Assembly: GCF_900215575.1 (NCBI RefSeq)
Contig: NZ_OBEJ01000001.1
Coordinates: 1,130,588 to 1,194,587, forward strand
Origin: Natronoarchaeum philippinense
GTDB taxonomy: Archaea > Halobacteriota > Halobacteria > Halobacteriales > Natronoarchaeaceae
Length of the DNA stretch: 64,000 bases
Reading direction: 5' to 3'
The translations under genes and the position numbers were made by a program. The notes under the pieces were generated by a model. It was not told where the DNA came from. It made no database searches and saw only the letters and a program-made list of their open reading frames with translations. Below are positions 23,978 through 32,279 of the stretch, piece by piece. The first letter of the stretch is position 1. Each line of letters opens with the position of its first letter.

Positions 23978-24385
23978 ATGACCGAAGTACTCGACGAGGA
24001 ACTCTACCGACGCACGAAGCGACTGCTCGAACCCGGCGAGGTCGATCTCAACGGCGCGATCGTCCACACCGAGTTCGACGGCGACGACGAGATCGACATG
24101 ATGCAGGCGACGATCGACGCGGGTGAGATCATCGCCGAGCACTCCGGACACGACCCGAAAGACACGTACGTCTACTCGGGCAACGACGACAGCGATTTCT
24201 CCTCGAACCAGCACCAAGGGCTGACGCTCGACGACGAGGAGTTCGTCTGGGAGTGCCAGCAGCTCCTCCGAGAGGGGAGTTTCGACATCGTCATCTACTA
24301 CGAGGCCAGCGCGGACCACGAGGCGATTCTGGAAGACATCGAAGAACTGGGCTTCGACGTGACCGGCGTCGAAGGCGATCACTGA
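23978..24385 (+). CDS. DUF5778 haloarchaeal protein
   Basis: 135-residue acidic protein of the haloarchaeal DUF5778 family as I recognise it: MTEVLDEELYRRTKRLLEPGE, then IDMMQATIDAGEIIAEHSG, DPKDTYVYSGNDD, and the end DIVIYYEASADHEAILEDIE. No catalytic motif or membrane segment. Function unknown. Convergent with the Rieske-like gene, 22 bases apart. Confidence 0.75.
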   Translation: MTEVLDEELYRRTKRLLEPGEVDLNGAIVHTEFDGDDEIDMMQATIDAGEIIAEHSGHDPKDTYVYSGNDDSDFSSNQHQGLTLDDEEFVWECQQLLREGSFDIVIYYEASADHEAILEDIEELGFDVTGVEGDH

Positions 24386-24407
24386 GGCCGAGATCAGTCG
24401 GCGGCCG

Positions 24408-24842
24408 TCACAGCTGTAGGTGCGATGTCGAACTGGGACCGCCGTCGTCATCGTCGTCGCGGCTCGGTCCAGCGCGCAGGAACGTGACATCGTCGTCGAC
24501 GAGGTACACCTGCCCGTCGTCCACGTCGATCTCGACGCCCGGAAGCGTCGTGTCGGCGGCCTCGCCGTTGTCGCAGTAGCCCGAACAGGAGTCGAACATC
24601 GAGCCGTGTTTCGGGCAGACGACGCCGCCGTCGCGGACGATTGCGCCCACATCTTCTCGATACAGGCGCTGGTTTTCGTGCGTACAGCGGTTGCGCCACG
24701 CTTCGACGGGCGGGCGGTCCTCGTCTGCACAGGGGACCAAGAAGAACTCCTCGTCGTTGCCGTGCTGGTCGCGGGCGGTGAACAGCCACGAGCCCTCCGA
24801 TTCTACCGTCTCGACGCTCGTCAGTCGATAGCGACCGGCCAT
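24408..24842 (-). CDS. Rieske [2Fe-2S] ferredoxin-like protein
   Basis: 144-residue soluble electron carrier. The Rieske cluster ligands are Cys53 and His55 (RNRCTHENQ) and Cys76 and His79 (VVCPKHGSMFD), with the expected 20-residue spacing. A further CSGYCDNG adds two Cys residues after the second motif. Flanking strands (TTLPGVEIDVDDGQVYL) close the fold. No membrane anchor, so it is a ferredoxin-type rather than a bc1 subunit. The C-terminus is Asp-rich. No oxygenase gene nearby. Confidence 0.88.
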   Translation of the reverse strand: MAGRYRLTSVETVESEGSWLFTARDQHGNDEEFFLVPCADEDRPPVEAWRNRCTHENQRLYREDVGAIVRDGGVVCPKHGSMFDSCSGYCDNGEAADTTLPGVEIDVDDGQVYLVDDDVTFLRAGPSRDDDDDGGPSSTSHLQL

Positions 24843-24989
24843 GGAAAATCCTTGGAGTCGCCGGGTGTCAATGGTCCGGTCGGAGCACGCTCTGCCGGTG
24901 GCCGAGCGACGACGACCGGCGCCAATGCAAGCAGACAGTCAGGACGCCGTTGCCCCGCCGACTAACTGTTGGGGCGAAGTAGCACCAGT

Positions 24990-25133
24990 ATGTCCTACCA
25001 GACGACGATCGGCTGGTCGCTGTTGTCCTCGGGCGTCGTGACGCTCGTGTTGAAAGTCCTTCCCGGCGACTCGCTCTGGTGGGGGATCGGCTTACTGGTG
25101 CTCGGCATCCTGACGCTGTACGTCAGGCAGTAG
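24990..25133 (+). CDS. small two-helix membrane protein
   Basis: 47 residues: MSYQTTIGWSLLSSGVVTL, a short GDSLWWG turn, then a second helix ending LTLYVRQ. The reading frame shows the third-position GC bias of its neighbours and the product is a clean pair of membrane helices, so I take it as real. Function unknown. It lies 55 bases before the ahb gene on the same strand. Confidence 0.6.
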   Translation: MSYQTTIGWSLLSSGVVTLVLKVLPGDSLWWGIGLLVLGILTLYVRQ

Positions 25134-25188
25134 TGCGTCGTCGACCGACGCCGAGGCGCTTATGTCTCGCCGGTCCTGACTTCGGCGT

Positions 25189-26286
25189 ATGGACACAGAC
25201 GCCGGCCTGAGCGAGCGCGATCGGGCTATCGTCAACGCGTTTCAGGGGGGCTTTCCCGTCGTCGAAGAACCGTTCGAGTCGGGGGCTGCCGCACTGCGCG
25301 AGCGGGGCATCGAGATCGACGCCGACGAACTGCTGGCACGGGTGCAAGACCTCGACGAGGAGGGCGTACTGACCCGCTTTGGCGCGTTGATCAACGCCCA
25401 AGAGATCGGCGGCGCCGCGACGCTGGTCGCCATGCACGCCCCCGAGGAGCGCTTCGACGAAGTCGTCGACGCCGTCAACGACCACCGCGAGGTCGCGCAC
25501 AACTACGAGCGCGAGCATCCCCACCTCAACGTCTGGTTCGTGGTGTCGGTCGCCGACCCCGAGCGCGTCGACGAGGTTCTGGCCGAGATTGAGGACGAGA
25601 CGGGCCAAGAGACGTACAACCTGCCCAAGCAACAGGAGTTCCGCGTCGAGGCGAAGTTCTACGTCGACGGACCGATCCCCGATGGCGATATCGATTGCTC
25701 CGATCTCGGCCCCGACGTGACGCCGAGCGGTCGCGGAACCCTGACGCCCGACGAGCGCGACCTCGTCCTCGAAATTCAGGACGGCCTGCCGATCACGGCG
25801 ACGCCGTATGCCGACGTGGCCGCGGCGATCGACGCCGATCCCGCGTGGGTGCGCGAAACGATCAAACGGTTCGACGCCGAAGGAAAAGTCAGGCGGGTCG
25901 GCGTCATTCCGAACCACTACGCGCTGGGCTACACCGAGAACGGGATGACGGTCTGGGACGTTCCCGACGAGGTCGTCGAGGAAGTCGGGCCCGAAATTGC
26001 GAGCCTGCCGTTCGTGACCCACTGCTACGAGCGCCCGCGCCACGACGGCGTCTGGCCGTACAACTTCTTTGCGATGACCCACGGCCGCAGCGAAGAAGAG
26101 AGCGCCGAGCGCGTCGAGCAGGTCCGCGAGCGCATGAGCGAGTTCTGGGACGTGGGCGAGGACGACTGGGACACGCTGTTCTCGACCCAGATCCTCAAGA
26201 AGACGGGGATCAGGATGGCCGAGCGCGCAAGTGCCAACACCGAAGCTACGGACGGCGAGACGCCGTCGACCGGTAGCGCGGAGTGA
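25189..26286 (+). CDS. siroheme decarboxylase, AhbA-AhbB fusion
   Basis: Converts siroheme to 12,18-didecarboxysiroheme in the archaeal heme route. 365 residues made of two Lrp/AsnC-type halves. Half 1 (residues about 5-165) has LSERDRAIVNAFQGGFPV and VLTRFGALINAQEIG. Half 2 (about 180-340) has LTPDERDLVLEIQDGLPI and KVRRVGVIPNHYALGYTENG. The (T/R)RFGA and RRVGV.PNH strands are the Ahb/NirDLGH signature. AhbA and AhbB are separate ~150-residue proteins in methanogens; here they are one chain. Next genes in line are precorrin-2 dehydrogenase and hemA. Confidence 0.88.
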   Translation: MDTDAGLSERDRAIVNAFQGGFPVVEEPFESGAAALRERGIEIDADELLARVQDLDEEGVLTRFGALINAQEIGGAATLVAMHAPEERFDEVVDAVNDHREVAHNYEREHPHLNVWFVVSVADPERVDEVLAEIEDETGQETYNLPKQQEFRVEAKFYVDGPIPDGDIDCSDLGPDVTPSGRGTLTPDERDLVLEIQDGLPITATPYADVAAAIDADPAWVRETIKRFDAEGKVRRVGVIPNHYALGYTENGMTVWDVPDEVVEEVGPEIASLPFVTHCYERPRHDGVWPYNFFAMTHGRSEEESAERVEQVRERMSEFWDVGEDDWDTLFSTQILKKTGIRMAERASANTEATDGETPSTGSAE

Positions 26287-26354
26287 CCGAACGTGTTCGG
26301 GCAAAGCGGCGAGTGGGCGGGACAGCAACGAAGCGTACGACCGAGTAGACTCGC

Positions 26355-27017
26355 ATGATACCGCTACTCCACGACTTCACTGGCGCGACGGTGCTCGTCG
26401 TCGGCGGCGGGAGCGTCGGCGCCCGGAAGGCCCGACGGTTCGCCCGCGAGGCCGAGGTGATCGTGCTCGGGCCCGACTTCGGCGACCGCGAGTTCGGCGA
26501 CAGCGAACTCGTCCGCGCGGCGCCCGACCCCGGCGAGATCCGGGCGTGGGTCGAACGAACCGAGCCGGCGTTGGTCGTCGCGGCGACCGACGACGAAGCC
26601 GTCAACGACGCCGCCGCCGAGGCTGCACGGGACCGGGGCGCGCTCGTCAACCGGGCCGATCGGAGCGGCTCGCGCGAGGCCGACAGCGTCGTCGTTCCCG
26701 CGACGGTTCGGGACGACCCGGTCGTCGTCGCCGTCGCAACCGGCGGGGCGAGTCCGGCACTGTCCCGACAACTCCGCAAGGACATCGAGGCCGATCTGGC
26801 GGGGGCAGGAGCGATGGCCGAACTGACGGGCGAACTCCGGACGGAACTGAAAGCCCTGGAGGACGATCCGGCCGCGCGCCGCCGTGCGATCCGGGCCGTC
26901 GTCCAATCGTCGCGCGTTTGGAAGGCTTTACGTACCGGAGACACTAATGGCCGTCAAGTGGCACGGGACGTGATCAACGAGGAACTGGGCGAGGGACCCG
27001 GTGAGACATCATGTTGA
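26355..27017 (+). CDS. precorrin-2 dehydrogenase / sirohydrochlorin ferrochelatase-type protein
   Basis: 220 residues, equal to the CysG N-terminal (Met8/SirC-like) enzyme that oxidises precorrin-2 to sirohydrochlorin with NAD+. The Rossmann motif is VLVVGGGSVGARKARRF (residues 13-29), and the dimer/catalytic region has VATGGASPALSRQLRKDIE. It sits between the siroheme decarboxylase and hemA; its end overlaps the hemA start by 7 bases. Whether it also chelates iron cannot be read. Confidence 0.9.
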   Translation: MIPLLHDFTGATVLVVGGGSVGARKARRFAREAEVIVLGPDFGDREFGDSELVRAAPDPGEIRAWVERTEPALVVAATDDEAVNDAAAEAARDRGALVNRADRSGSREADSVVVPATVRDDPVVVAVATGGASPALSRQLRKDIEADLAGAGAMAELTGELRTELKALEDDPAARRRAIRAVVQSSRVWKALRTGDTNGRQVARDVINEELGEGPGETSC

Positions 27018-28408
27018 CGGGCTCGGGCGTCATCTCCGGCGTGAGCGTCGCCCACGATCGGGCCAGCGTCGACGAGATCGCCGACGCCGGCGCCGACGAC
27101 CAGCGGGCCGAGGTCGAGCGCCTGCTCACACGGCCCGGCGTCGAGGAGGCGTTCGCGCTGCACACCTGCAACCGGACCGAGGCGTACGTCGTCACCGACG
27201 ACCAGACAGTCGGCCGAGCGACGCTGGCCGGGTTCGCCGACGAAGCGTCCGAGGACGCCGTCGTCTACACGGATCACGAAGAGAGCCTTCGACACCTGAT
27301 GCGTGTCGCCGCGGGGCTTGAATCGCTGGTGCTGGGCGAGGACCAGATCATCGGCCAGGTCCGCACCGCCTACGAGGACGCCCGCGGCGTCGGCGGCATC
27401 GGACCGATGCTCGACGAGGCCGTCACCAAGGCGATCCACGTCGGCGAGCGCGTCCGCACCGAGACGGCGTTCAATCAGGGCGTGCTCTCGCTTGGCAGCG
27501 CCGCCGCCGAGGTGGCGACAGAGGAACTCTCGCTGGAAACGGCGACCGCGCTGGTCGTCGGCGCCGGCGAGATGGGGACGCTCGCGGCAAAATCGCTGGC
27601 CGACCGCGACGTTGCCGAGCTGGTGATCGCCAACCGCACCGTCCCTCACGCCGAGCACGTCGCCAAGGAAGTCACCGTCGACGCGAGCGCGGTCGCGCTG
27701 CCGGCGGCCGAGACGGTCGCCGAAACGGCCGATCTGGTCGTCACGACGACCGCCAGCGACGAGCCGCTGCTCGACGCCGAGACGTTCGCCGACGGCGGCG
27801 AGACGACCGTCGTCGACATCGCACAGCCCCGTGACGTCGATCCGGAGGTGGCCGAACTGACGACGGTCTCGGTGTTCGACCTCGACGATCTGCAGTCGGT
27901 GACCGCCGAGACCGAACGGCGCCGCCGCGAGAGCGTCGCGGAGGTCGAGGCCATCATCGACCGCGAGTTCGACCGCCTGCTCGAACAGTACAAGCGAAAG
28001 CGCGCCGACGAGGTGATCGCGGCGATGTACGAGAGCGCCGAGCGCGTCAAATCCGAGGAGGTCTCGACCGCCGTCTCGAAGCTCGAAGCCGATATCGACG
28101 GCGAGCTACCCGAAGCCCAGCGCGAGGTCATCGAAGCGATGGCAGACTCGCTGGTCAGCCAGTTGCTCGCAGCGCCGACCAAGAGCCTACGGGAAGCCGC
28201 CGCCGAGGACGACTGGACGACGATCAACACCGCCCTGCAGCTGTTCGACCCCGACTTCGGCGGCGACGACGGGCCGCCGGCGTTCGTCAGCGAACTACTC
28301 GACGAGGAGCCGGAAGAGCTACCGACCGGCGTGTCGGCCGACATCCCCGACGAGATTGCAGAGAAGATTCCCGAAGACATCACCGCGAAGGGATTGAGCG
28401 ACGACTGA
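27011..28408 (+). CDS. hemA: glutamyl-tRNA reductase
   Basis: First committed step of the C5 tetrapyrrole pathway: reduces glutamyl-tRNA to glutamate-1-semialdehyde with NADPH. 465 residues. The catalytic Cys53 is in FALHTCNRTEAYV. LESLVLGEDQIIGQVRTAY is the conserved HemA block, followed by the NADPH loop LVVGAGEMGTLAAKSLADRD (about residue 179) and IANRT. C-terminal helical dimerisation domain followed by an acidic tail. Overlaps the upstream gene by 7 bases, so they are one operon. Confidence 0.96.
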   Translation: MLTGSGVISGVSVAHDRASVDEIADAGADDQRAEVERLLTRPGVEEAFALHTCNRTEAYVVTDDQTVGRATLAGFADEASEDAVVYTDHEESLRHLMRVAAGLESLVLGEDQIIGQVRTAYEDARGVGGIGPMLDEAVTKAIHVGERVRTETAFNQGVLSLGSAAAEVATEELSLETATALVVGAGEMGTLAAKSLADRDVAELVIANRTVPHAEHVAKEVTVDASAVALPAAETVAETADLVVTTTASDEPLLDAETFADGGETTVVDIAQPRDVDPEVAELTTVSVFDLDDLQSVTAETERRRRESVAEVEAIIDREFDRLLEQYKRKRADEVIAAMYESAERVKSEEVSTAVSKLEADIDGELPEAQREVIEAMADSLVSQLLAAPTKSLREAAAEDDWTTINTALQLFDPDFGGDDGPPAFVSELLDEEPEELPTGVSADIPDEIAEKIPEDITAKGLSDD

Positions 28409-28423
28409 CGCGGCACTCGCGGC

Positions 28424-29245
28424 TTACTGTTCTATCGCACAGGTATCGGCGTATTCCACGTCGCGGACCGACTCGATCGCTGGATCCTCGCCACAGACCG
28501 GACAGTCCGGATCGCGCTCGAACTCGACGGTCTCGAAGGAGAGTTCGCGGGCGTCGTAGACGATCAGCCGCCCGGCCAGCGGATCGCCCTCGCCGAGCAA
28601 CAGTTTGATCGCCTCGGTCGCCTGCAGACAGCCGACGGTGCCCGGGAGGACGCCGAGCACGCCCGTCGTCGCACAGTCGGGGACGGTTCCCGCGGGCGGC
28701 GCTTCGGGAAACAGACACCGGTAACAGGGCGCCTCGTCGTTCGCCGGGAACGTGGTGATCTGGGCCTCGAACTCGAAGACGGCGCCGTGCGTGAACGGCA
28801 CGCCCGCGAGCGTGCAGGCGTCGTTGAGCAGGTAGCGCGTCCGGAAGTTGTCGCTGCCGTCGACGACGAGATCGTACTCGTCGACCAGTTCCTCGACGTT
28901 CTCGCTCGTGACGCGCGTCTCGTGGGGCTCGACATCGACATCGGGATTCAGTTCTCGGACGAACTCGGCCGCGCTCTCGACTTTCGGCCGCCCGACGTCG
29001 GCGTCGCCGTGGAGCACCTGCCGCTGGAGATTCGACCGCTCGACGGCGTCGTCGTCCGCGATGCCGAGCCGGCCGATCCCGGCGGCCGCGAGATACTGGA
29101 TCGCGGGCGAGCCGAGGCCGCCGGCGCCGACGACCAACACGGCGGCGTCGAGCAGGCGCGCCTGCCCCTCCGGGCCCACGTCGTCCATGATGACGTGCCG
29201 GGAGTACCGGTCCAACTGGACCGGATCGAGGTTCAGATCGGTCAT
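28424..29245 (-). CDS. ubaA: SAMP-activating E1-like enzyme UbaA (ThiF/MoeB family)
   Basis: Adenylates the C-terminal glycine of ubiquitin-like SAMP proteins for protein conjugation and for sulfur transfer to tRNA and molybdopterin. 273 residues. ATP loop VLVVGAGGLGSPAIQYLAAA; catalytic Cys191 in VPDCATTGVLG, matching Haloferax UbaA. Structural zinc Cys pairs CYRC (174/177) and CPVC near 252. It lacks the C-terminal rhodanese domain of eukaryotic MOCS3; a separate rhodanese is encoded divergently at 29360. Confidence 0.92.
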   Translation of the reverse strand: MTDLNLDPVQLDRYSRHVIMDDVGPEGQARLLDAAVLVVGAGGLGSPAIQYLAAAGIGRLGIADDDAVERSNLQRQVLHGDADVGRPKVESAAEFVRELNPDVDVEPHETRVTSENVEELVDEYDLVVDGSDNFRTRYLLNDACTLAGVPFTHGAVFEFEAQITTFPANDEAPCYRCLFPEAPPAGTVPDCATTGVLGVLPGTVGCLQATEAIKLLLGEGDPLAGRLIVYDARELSFETVEFERDPDCPVCGEDPAIESVRDVEYADTCAIEQ

Positions 29246-29270
29246 ACGAAACCGTTTCCCGGCGATTTGC

Positions 29271-29275
29271 TTAAG
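29271..29275 (-). promoter_or_regulatory. TATA-like element for ubaA
   Basis: Minus-strand GCTTAAGC centred 27 bases before the ubaA ATG, consistent with a leaderless transcript. Confidence 0.5.
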
Positions 29276-29359
29276 CCCGGGGATGCGCGTGTCGGAGAGT
29301 GCGCGTCCGTGGGCCCCTGTCGAAGCGCTTTACACCGCGAATCCCGAACGGAGCGCCAG

Positions 29360-29764
29360 ATGGTCCAAGACGTCACGCCCGAGGAGATCGAAGAGCAAGT
29401 CGAGAACGGCGACGCGCCCCAGATCGTCGACGTTCGAAACCCGATGCAGTTCCAGCAGGCCCACATTCCCGGCGCGGAGAACGTCCCGATCTCGGCGCTG
29501 CCGCGGCGCGTCGACGACATCGACTGGGACGAGGAGATCGTCGTCTCCTGTGCGATCGGCCAGACCTCCCAGAAGGCCGCCCGCATGCTCGAATCCTACG
29601 AGGGCATCGACGCCGACACCGACGTGTACAACCTCGAAGGCGGGCTCCGCGCGTGGGAGGGCGACGTGGCGTCGGGCCGCGAGGAGAACGGAGACGAAGC
29701 CGGAACCACATCGAACGAGGAAGGGCCGAGCGCGACGGCCGGCGATGCCGACGCACCCTTCTAA
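29360..29764 (+). CDS. single-domain rhodanese (sulfurtransferase)
   Basis: 134 residues. The rhodanese domain spans about residues 1-95: PQIVDVRNPMQFQQAHIPGA, the active-site loop IVVSCAIGQTSQKAARML with Cys64, and VYNLEGGLRAWEG. The final 35 residues are an acidic, disordered tail. It could supply persulfide sulfur to the UbaA/SAMP system encoded divergently, as MOCS3's fused rhodanese does; that link is inference from adjacency. Confidence 0.85.
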   Translation: MVQDVTPEEIEEQVENGDAPQIVDVRNPMQFQQAHIPGAENVPISALPRRVDDIDWDEEIVVSCAIGQTSQKAARMLESYEGIDADTDVYNLEGGLRAWEGDVASGREENGDEAGTTSNEEGPSATAGDADAPF

Positions 29765-29854
29765 ATCGGTACTGTTTCGGCGTTTTAGTCGTCGTTCGTT
29801 GTCCGAATAGCTACATTTCTAACGGAAGCAGGTAACGGCTGTCGGAGCACCACA

Positions 29855-29860
29855 TTTTAA
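29855..29860 (+). promoter_or_regulatory. TATA box for the HVO_0416-type gene
   Basis: TTTTAAG about 30 bases before the ATG at 29889, leaving a leader of a few bases at most. Confidence 0.5.
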
Positions 29861-29888
29861 GTGCGTGGTGTGCCAACGAATACCTTGT

Positions 29889-30095
29889 ATGGCGTCCGCA
29901 CCCAACGATGCCGGCGACGACGTGCTCGACAACTTCCTCTCGCGTCGCGGTCACGAAACAGAGACGGTAGGATGGGAGCGGGACTATAACAAGAAGCAGT
30001 GCCCGGAGTGTGGCGGTCTCCACGACACCGACGCAACCGAGTGTTCGGTCTGTGGCTGGGGTCCAACCGGGTCGCCACGGGTCGCCGACGACTGA
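29889..30095 (+). CDS. HVO_0416-family zinc finger protein
   Basis: 68 residues from ATG 29889 (MASAPNDAGDDVLDNFLSRR). One zinc ribbon with two Cys pairs, CPECGG and CSVCGW, after WERDYNKKQ. This matches the small haloarchaeal zinc-finger proteins named for HVO_0416. An in-frame start at 29865 would place the start codon only a few bases after the TATA box, so it is rejected. Function unknown. Confidence 0.8.
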   Translation: MASAPNDAGDDVLDNFLSRRGHETETVGWERDYNKKQCPECGGLHDTDATECSVCGWGPTGSPRVADD

Positions 30096-30212
30096 CCGAT
30101 TCGGCCGATTTCGGCCGCTTCGGGTTTCTTCTGCGGTAGCTAGTAGTTGAATGCGTACCGTAGCCGATAGTATTATAATACATTATTTCCTCAGGAAGTG
30201 GTAGAGATAGAA

Positions 30213-30371
30213 ATGCCTCGATGCCAGAACTGCGAATCGTTCGTCACCCGAGCGTACGCGCGAGTGTTCACGCCCAGAGAGACGGACGAGCCACGCGTCT
30301 GTCCCCAGTGTGAAGACAAGATACGGGACGGTAACGACATTCGGGACGCACGCTCCCCGCGAAGCAACTAA
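30213..30371 (+). CDS. DUF7563-type small zinc finger protein
   Basis: 52 residues: MPRCQNCESFVTRAYARVF, PRVCPQCEDKIRDG, DARSPRSN. Two CxxC pairs (CQNC, CPQC) would bind one zinc. I recognise the widespread haloarchaeal small-protein family DUF7563. A strong TATA (TATTATAATAC, about 30168-30178) precedes it. It is too short to appear in most automatic predictions. Function unknown; a nucleic-acid or protein-binding role is possible. Confidence 0.8.
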   Translation: MPRCQNCESFVTRAYARVFTPRETDEPRVCPQCEDKIRDGNDIRDARSPRSN

Positions 30372-30433
30372 ATTACGGCGCTCGCAGTAGCGAACCCAGA
30401 GGCTTATGGGGTTTCGTGGCGTTACCCATTGTA

Positions 30434-32275
30434 ATGACTGACGCCGATGCGACCGTGACCCGCCTGTTCGGCGGTCCGGGCAGCGGTAAGACGACCGCGC
30501 TACTCGATCGGGTCGACGAACTGCTCGACGACGACTCGGTCGACGTGCGCGACGTGCTGGTCGTCTCGTACACCCGTGCGGCAGCCCAAGAGATTCGCGA
30601 ACGACTCGCCGAACGCCTCGACGAAAATCCCCGCGCCCTGCAGGGGAACGTCTGCACGATGCACGCGAAAGCGTACGAACTGCTCGATCTCTCTCGTGGC
30701 GACGTGGTCGGCGAATCCGACAAGAGCGACTTCTGCGAGGAGTTCGGCATTGAGTTCGAAGACGAGTACGGCGGCGCCGGACGGCGAACCGCCCGATCGA
30801 CGACGCTCGGCAACAAGATCATCGCCACCAGTCAGTGGCTCCAACGGACCCGCCGTGACGTCTCTGACTGGTACGACGTTCCCTTCCAGTGGGACGAAGA
30901 AGAGGTGCGCCTCCCGCCCGAGATCGACCCCAACGCCCAGGAGGGCAACAAGTACACGCCGACGTGGCCGAGCGACGACGACCGAATCGACGTGCCCGAA
31001 GCGATTCGAGGCTGGCGAAACTACAAGGGCGAGAACGGGCTGACCGGCTTCGCCGACATGCTCGAACGCGTGAAACAGCGCTCCCTGCTCCCGAACGTCG
31101 ACTATCTGGTGATCGACGAGTTCCAGGACATTACGACGCTGCAGTACGACGTGTACGAGGAGTGGAAACCCCACATGGAGAAGGTGCTGATCGCAGGCGA
31201 CGACGATCAGGTCGTCTACTCGTGGCAGGGCGCCGACCCCGCGCTGTTGCTGGACGAAGACGTCGACGAAGACGAGATCCTGCCGAACTCCTATCGACTG
31301 CCCTCGAACGTGCTGAACGTCGTCAACCGCGAGATTCGTCACATCGACAAGCGACAGGACAAGGACCTCAAGCCCCGCAAGGAAGGCGGCGTCGTCGAAG
31401 GAATCAACAGCCCCTCGATGCTCGATCTGGTCCGGAACGTCCGGTCGACGCTCGAAGAGGACGACGGGACGATCATGCTGTTGTTCCGGGCACGCTACCA
31501 GATGTTCCGGTTTATCGACGAGTTCATCACCGAAGGCGTCCCCTTCAGCTGTCTGACCGACCAGCGCATGTGGACCGACCGGCTCAGCCAGTTCGTCAGC
31601 GCGATTCAAGCGATCGACGCCGACGAGCCGATCGACGGCCTGCAGGCGCGCCGACTGGCCGACATGCTCGCCGATTCTGCCTTCGGCTCGAACGACCGGG
31701 ACGCGCTGTTCGACGCCATCGACGAACGCGAGGAAGAAGCCGGTGTCGACGATCTGGTCGATCTGACGATCGAGCCAGACGTGATCGGCGACCACGTTCC
31801 CTTCATGCCCGGCCCGGCGTCGGCGTCGGACATGTCCCGAAAGATCACGAGCTTCCAGAAAAAGAGCATCAAGGCCTACTTCGCGGTCGGCGAGTACCTC
31901 GACACCGACCCCGAGCGCGTCCGACTCGGAACGATCCACAGCGCGAAGGGCCGCGAGGCCGACCACGTGTTCGTGGCGACAGACCTCACCGAGAAGGTCG
32001 TCGAGCAGATGGCCGCGACGGTCGAGGACCCGACCGACGTGCCCGGCTGCGAGGAGTTCACCAAGACGACCGATCCCGTCCCGACGCTGACCGACAACGA
32101 GCGCCGCGTCTTCTACGTCGGAATGAGCCGCGCACGAGAGCGCCTCGTCGTCATGGAGAATCTCGTCGACGGCGCCCCCACGCTGCCGATCGACGTGTTG
32201 CTCCGCAACGAGCCCAGCGAGGAGCCGATCGAGGAGTTGCTGACCGAAGCGCGCGAGCCCGTCGAGGCCCAGTGA
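30434..32275 (+). CDS. UvrD/Rep-family (SF1A) helicase
   Basis: ATP-dependent 3'-5' DNA helicase of superfamily 1A, 613 residues. Motif I GGPGSGKTTALLDR near the N-terminus; Ia VVSYTRAAAQEIRERL; II YLVIDEFQDIT; III IAGDDDQVVYSWQGAD; IV MLLFRARYQMF; V VRLGTIHSAKGREADHVF; VI RRVFYVGMSRARERL. It is shorter than bacterial UvrD (about 720) with reduced 1B/2B subdomains. ATG at 30434 chosen over a GTG six codons earlier. It ends five bases before the next gene. Confidence 0.94.
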   Translation: MTDADATVTRLFGGPGSGKTTALLDRVDELLDDDSVDVRDVLVVSYTRAAAQEIRERLAERLDENPRALQGNVCTMHAKAYELLDLSRGDVVGESDKSDFCEEFGIEFEDEYGGAGRRTARSTTLGNKIIATSQWLQRTRRDVSDWYDVPFQWDEEEVRLPPEIDPNAQEGNKYTPTWPSDDDRIDVPEAIRGWRNYKGENGLTGFADMLERVKQRSLLPNVDYLVIDEFQDITTLQYDVYEEWKPHMEKVLIAGDDDQVVYSWQGADPALLLDEDVDEDEILPNSYRLPSNVLNVVNREIRHIDKRQDKDLKPRKEGGVVEGINSPSMLDLVRNVRSTLEEDDGTIMLLFRARYQMFRFIDEFITEGVPFSCLTDQRMWTDRLSQFVSAIQAIDADEPIDGLQARRLADMLADSAFGSNDRDALFDAIDEREEEAGVDDLVDLTIEPDVIGDHVPFMPGPASASDMSRKITSFQKKSIKAYFAVGEYLDTDPERVRLGTIHSAKGREADHVFVATDLTEKVVEQMAATVEDPTDVPGCEEFTKTTDPVPTLTDNERRVFYVGMSRARERLVVMENLVDGAPTLPIDVLLRNEPSEEPIEELLTEAREPVEAQ

Positions 32276-32279
32276 GGGG

